This document shows, piece after piece, positions 63,768 to 64,000 of a DNA stretch of 64,000 bases. The translations under genes and the position numbers were made by a program. The notes under the pieces are model-generated. The model searched no databases. It was given only the letters and a program-made list of their open reading frames with translations, and was not told the origin of the DNA. Source of the DNA: CAMDPA01 sp963825625 (lineage in GTDB: Bacteria > Pseudomonadota > Alphaproteobacteria > Rhizobiales > Hyphomicrobiaceae); the NCBI GenBank assembly GCA_963825625.1, contig CAWGUF010000026.1, forward strand, positions 159,091-223,090, given 5' to 3'. Every line of letters begins with the position of its first letter. The first letter of the stretch is position 1.

Positions 63768-64000
63768 TCAGCCGGAGACGTCGGGGAGAGGCAGCTCGAC
63801 CAGATCCACCTTGACCGCGGGCTCGAGCACCTCGAGGTAGACGCTGACCATGCCCCGAACCGAACCGAAGGCGTCCCGGATGCGGAGCGGCTCACCATCG
63901 CCGGAGATCTTTGTGCCGACGTCCTCGATCGGAATTCCCAGCGCGGCCAGGTCCGAACCGATGTCCAGCGCGTACTCCCGGTTGGCGAACCCGGAGTAGA
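63768..64000 (-). CDS. C-terminal end of an unidentified protein, continuing past the window edge
   Basis: The minus strand is open from the right edge to a TGA at 63768. It encodes about 76 residues with segments such as REYALDIGSDLAALGIPIED and RGMVSVYLEVLEPAVKVDLV. I do not recognise the family. It is upstream of the UroD-type gene on the same strand, so it probably belongs to the same corrinoid methyl-transfer operon. Confidence 0.4.
   Translation of the reverse strand, partial: YSGFANREYALDIGSDLAALGIPIEDVGTKISGDGEPLRIRDAFGSVRGMVSVYLEVLEPAVKVDLVELPLPDVSG

Overview
The window holds two unrelated blocks of DNA. Positions 1 to about 56930 read as one high-GC proteobacterial chromosome, most likely an alphaproteobacterium of the Hyphomicrobiales type. 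That inference rests on an opgGH/opgD osmoregulated-glucan locus, an ExoF-like export protein and a long exopolysaccharide cluster. From about 57010 onward the gene content, Shine-Dalgarno style and metabolism change abruptly. A broken fragment of an HrpB-like helicase is followed by an M20-peptidase tail, an F420-type (LLM) oxidoreductase, an aldehyde:ferredoxin oxidoreductase, an MttB methyltransferase and a UroD-type methyltransferase. This looks like DNA of a different bacterium, so the window probably crosses an assembly junction.

Layout: (1) 1-7900, the tail of a molybdopterin oxidoreductase, then opgG-opgH facing left and opgD facing right. (2) 8571-9854, an intact IS3-family element. 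(3) About 10520-22120, a decayed integrative element. It starts with a 47-bp tRNA-Thr(UGU) 3' fragment (att site), then a P4-type tyrosine integrase, an AlpA-like regulator, small cargo genes, and a two-gene putative replication operon. The larger replication gene contains 22-bp iteron-like repeats on a 33-bp spacing. Three IS1595-family insertions and remnants of an FGE-sulfatase protein and a TIR-STAND protein complete it. No matching right att site is visible. (4) 22228-56927, a surface polysaccharide locus of about 35 kb. It has an SGNH/MBOAT O-acetylation pair, a giant repeat protein (DMFA2-like domain plus DUF4082 and cadherin-like repeats), a degenerate BY-kinase-like ATPase, ExoF/Wza-like and Wzz-like export proteins, sugar-nucleotide enzymes, four glycosyltransferase or hydrolase-type genes, two ATP-grasp proteins (one fused to a low-molecular-weight tyrosine phosphatase), a FemAB/GNAT-like protein, and a type I secretion ABC/HlyD pair. 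(5) 57010-64000, the foreign-looking block.

How the genes work together: the polysaccharide locus carries homologues of all four steps from UDP-GlcNAc to a 2,3-diacetamido-2,3-dideoxyuronic acid nucleotide (WbpA, WbpB/WlbA, WbpE/WlbC and WbpD/WlbB types). It also carries a second epimerase/aminotransferase/acyltransferase set, so the polymer probably contains acetylated amino sugars and is further O-acetylated. No Wzx flippase, Wzy polymerase or priming transferase is seen here. The type I transporter may export the giant repeat protein. In the last block, MttB, the UroD-type protein and AOR suggest corrinoid-dependent C1 metabolism in an anaerobe.

Caution: at least a dozen otherwise healthy genes are split by single-base frameshifts, including the UDP-sugar dehydrogenase, epimerase, type I ABC transporter, GT4, AOR, MttB and UroD. 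The density suggests uncorrected indel errors in the assembly more than biological decay. I report those genes as single loci and mark where the frame changes.
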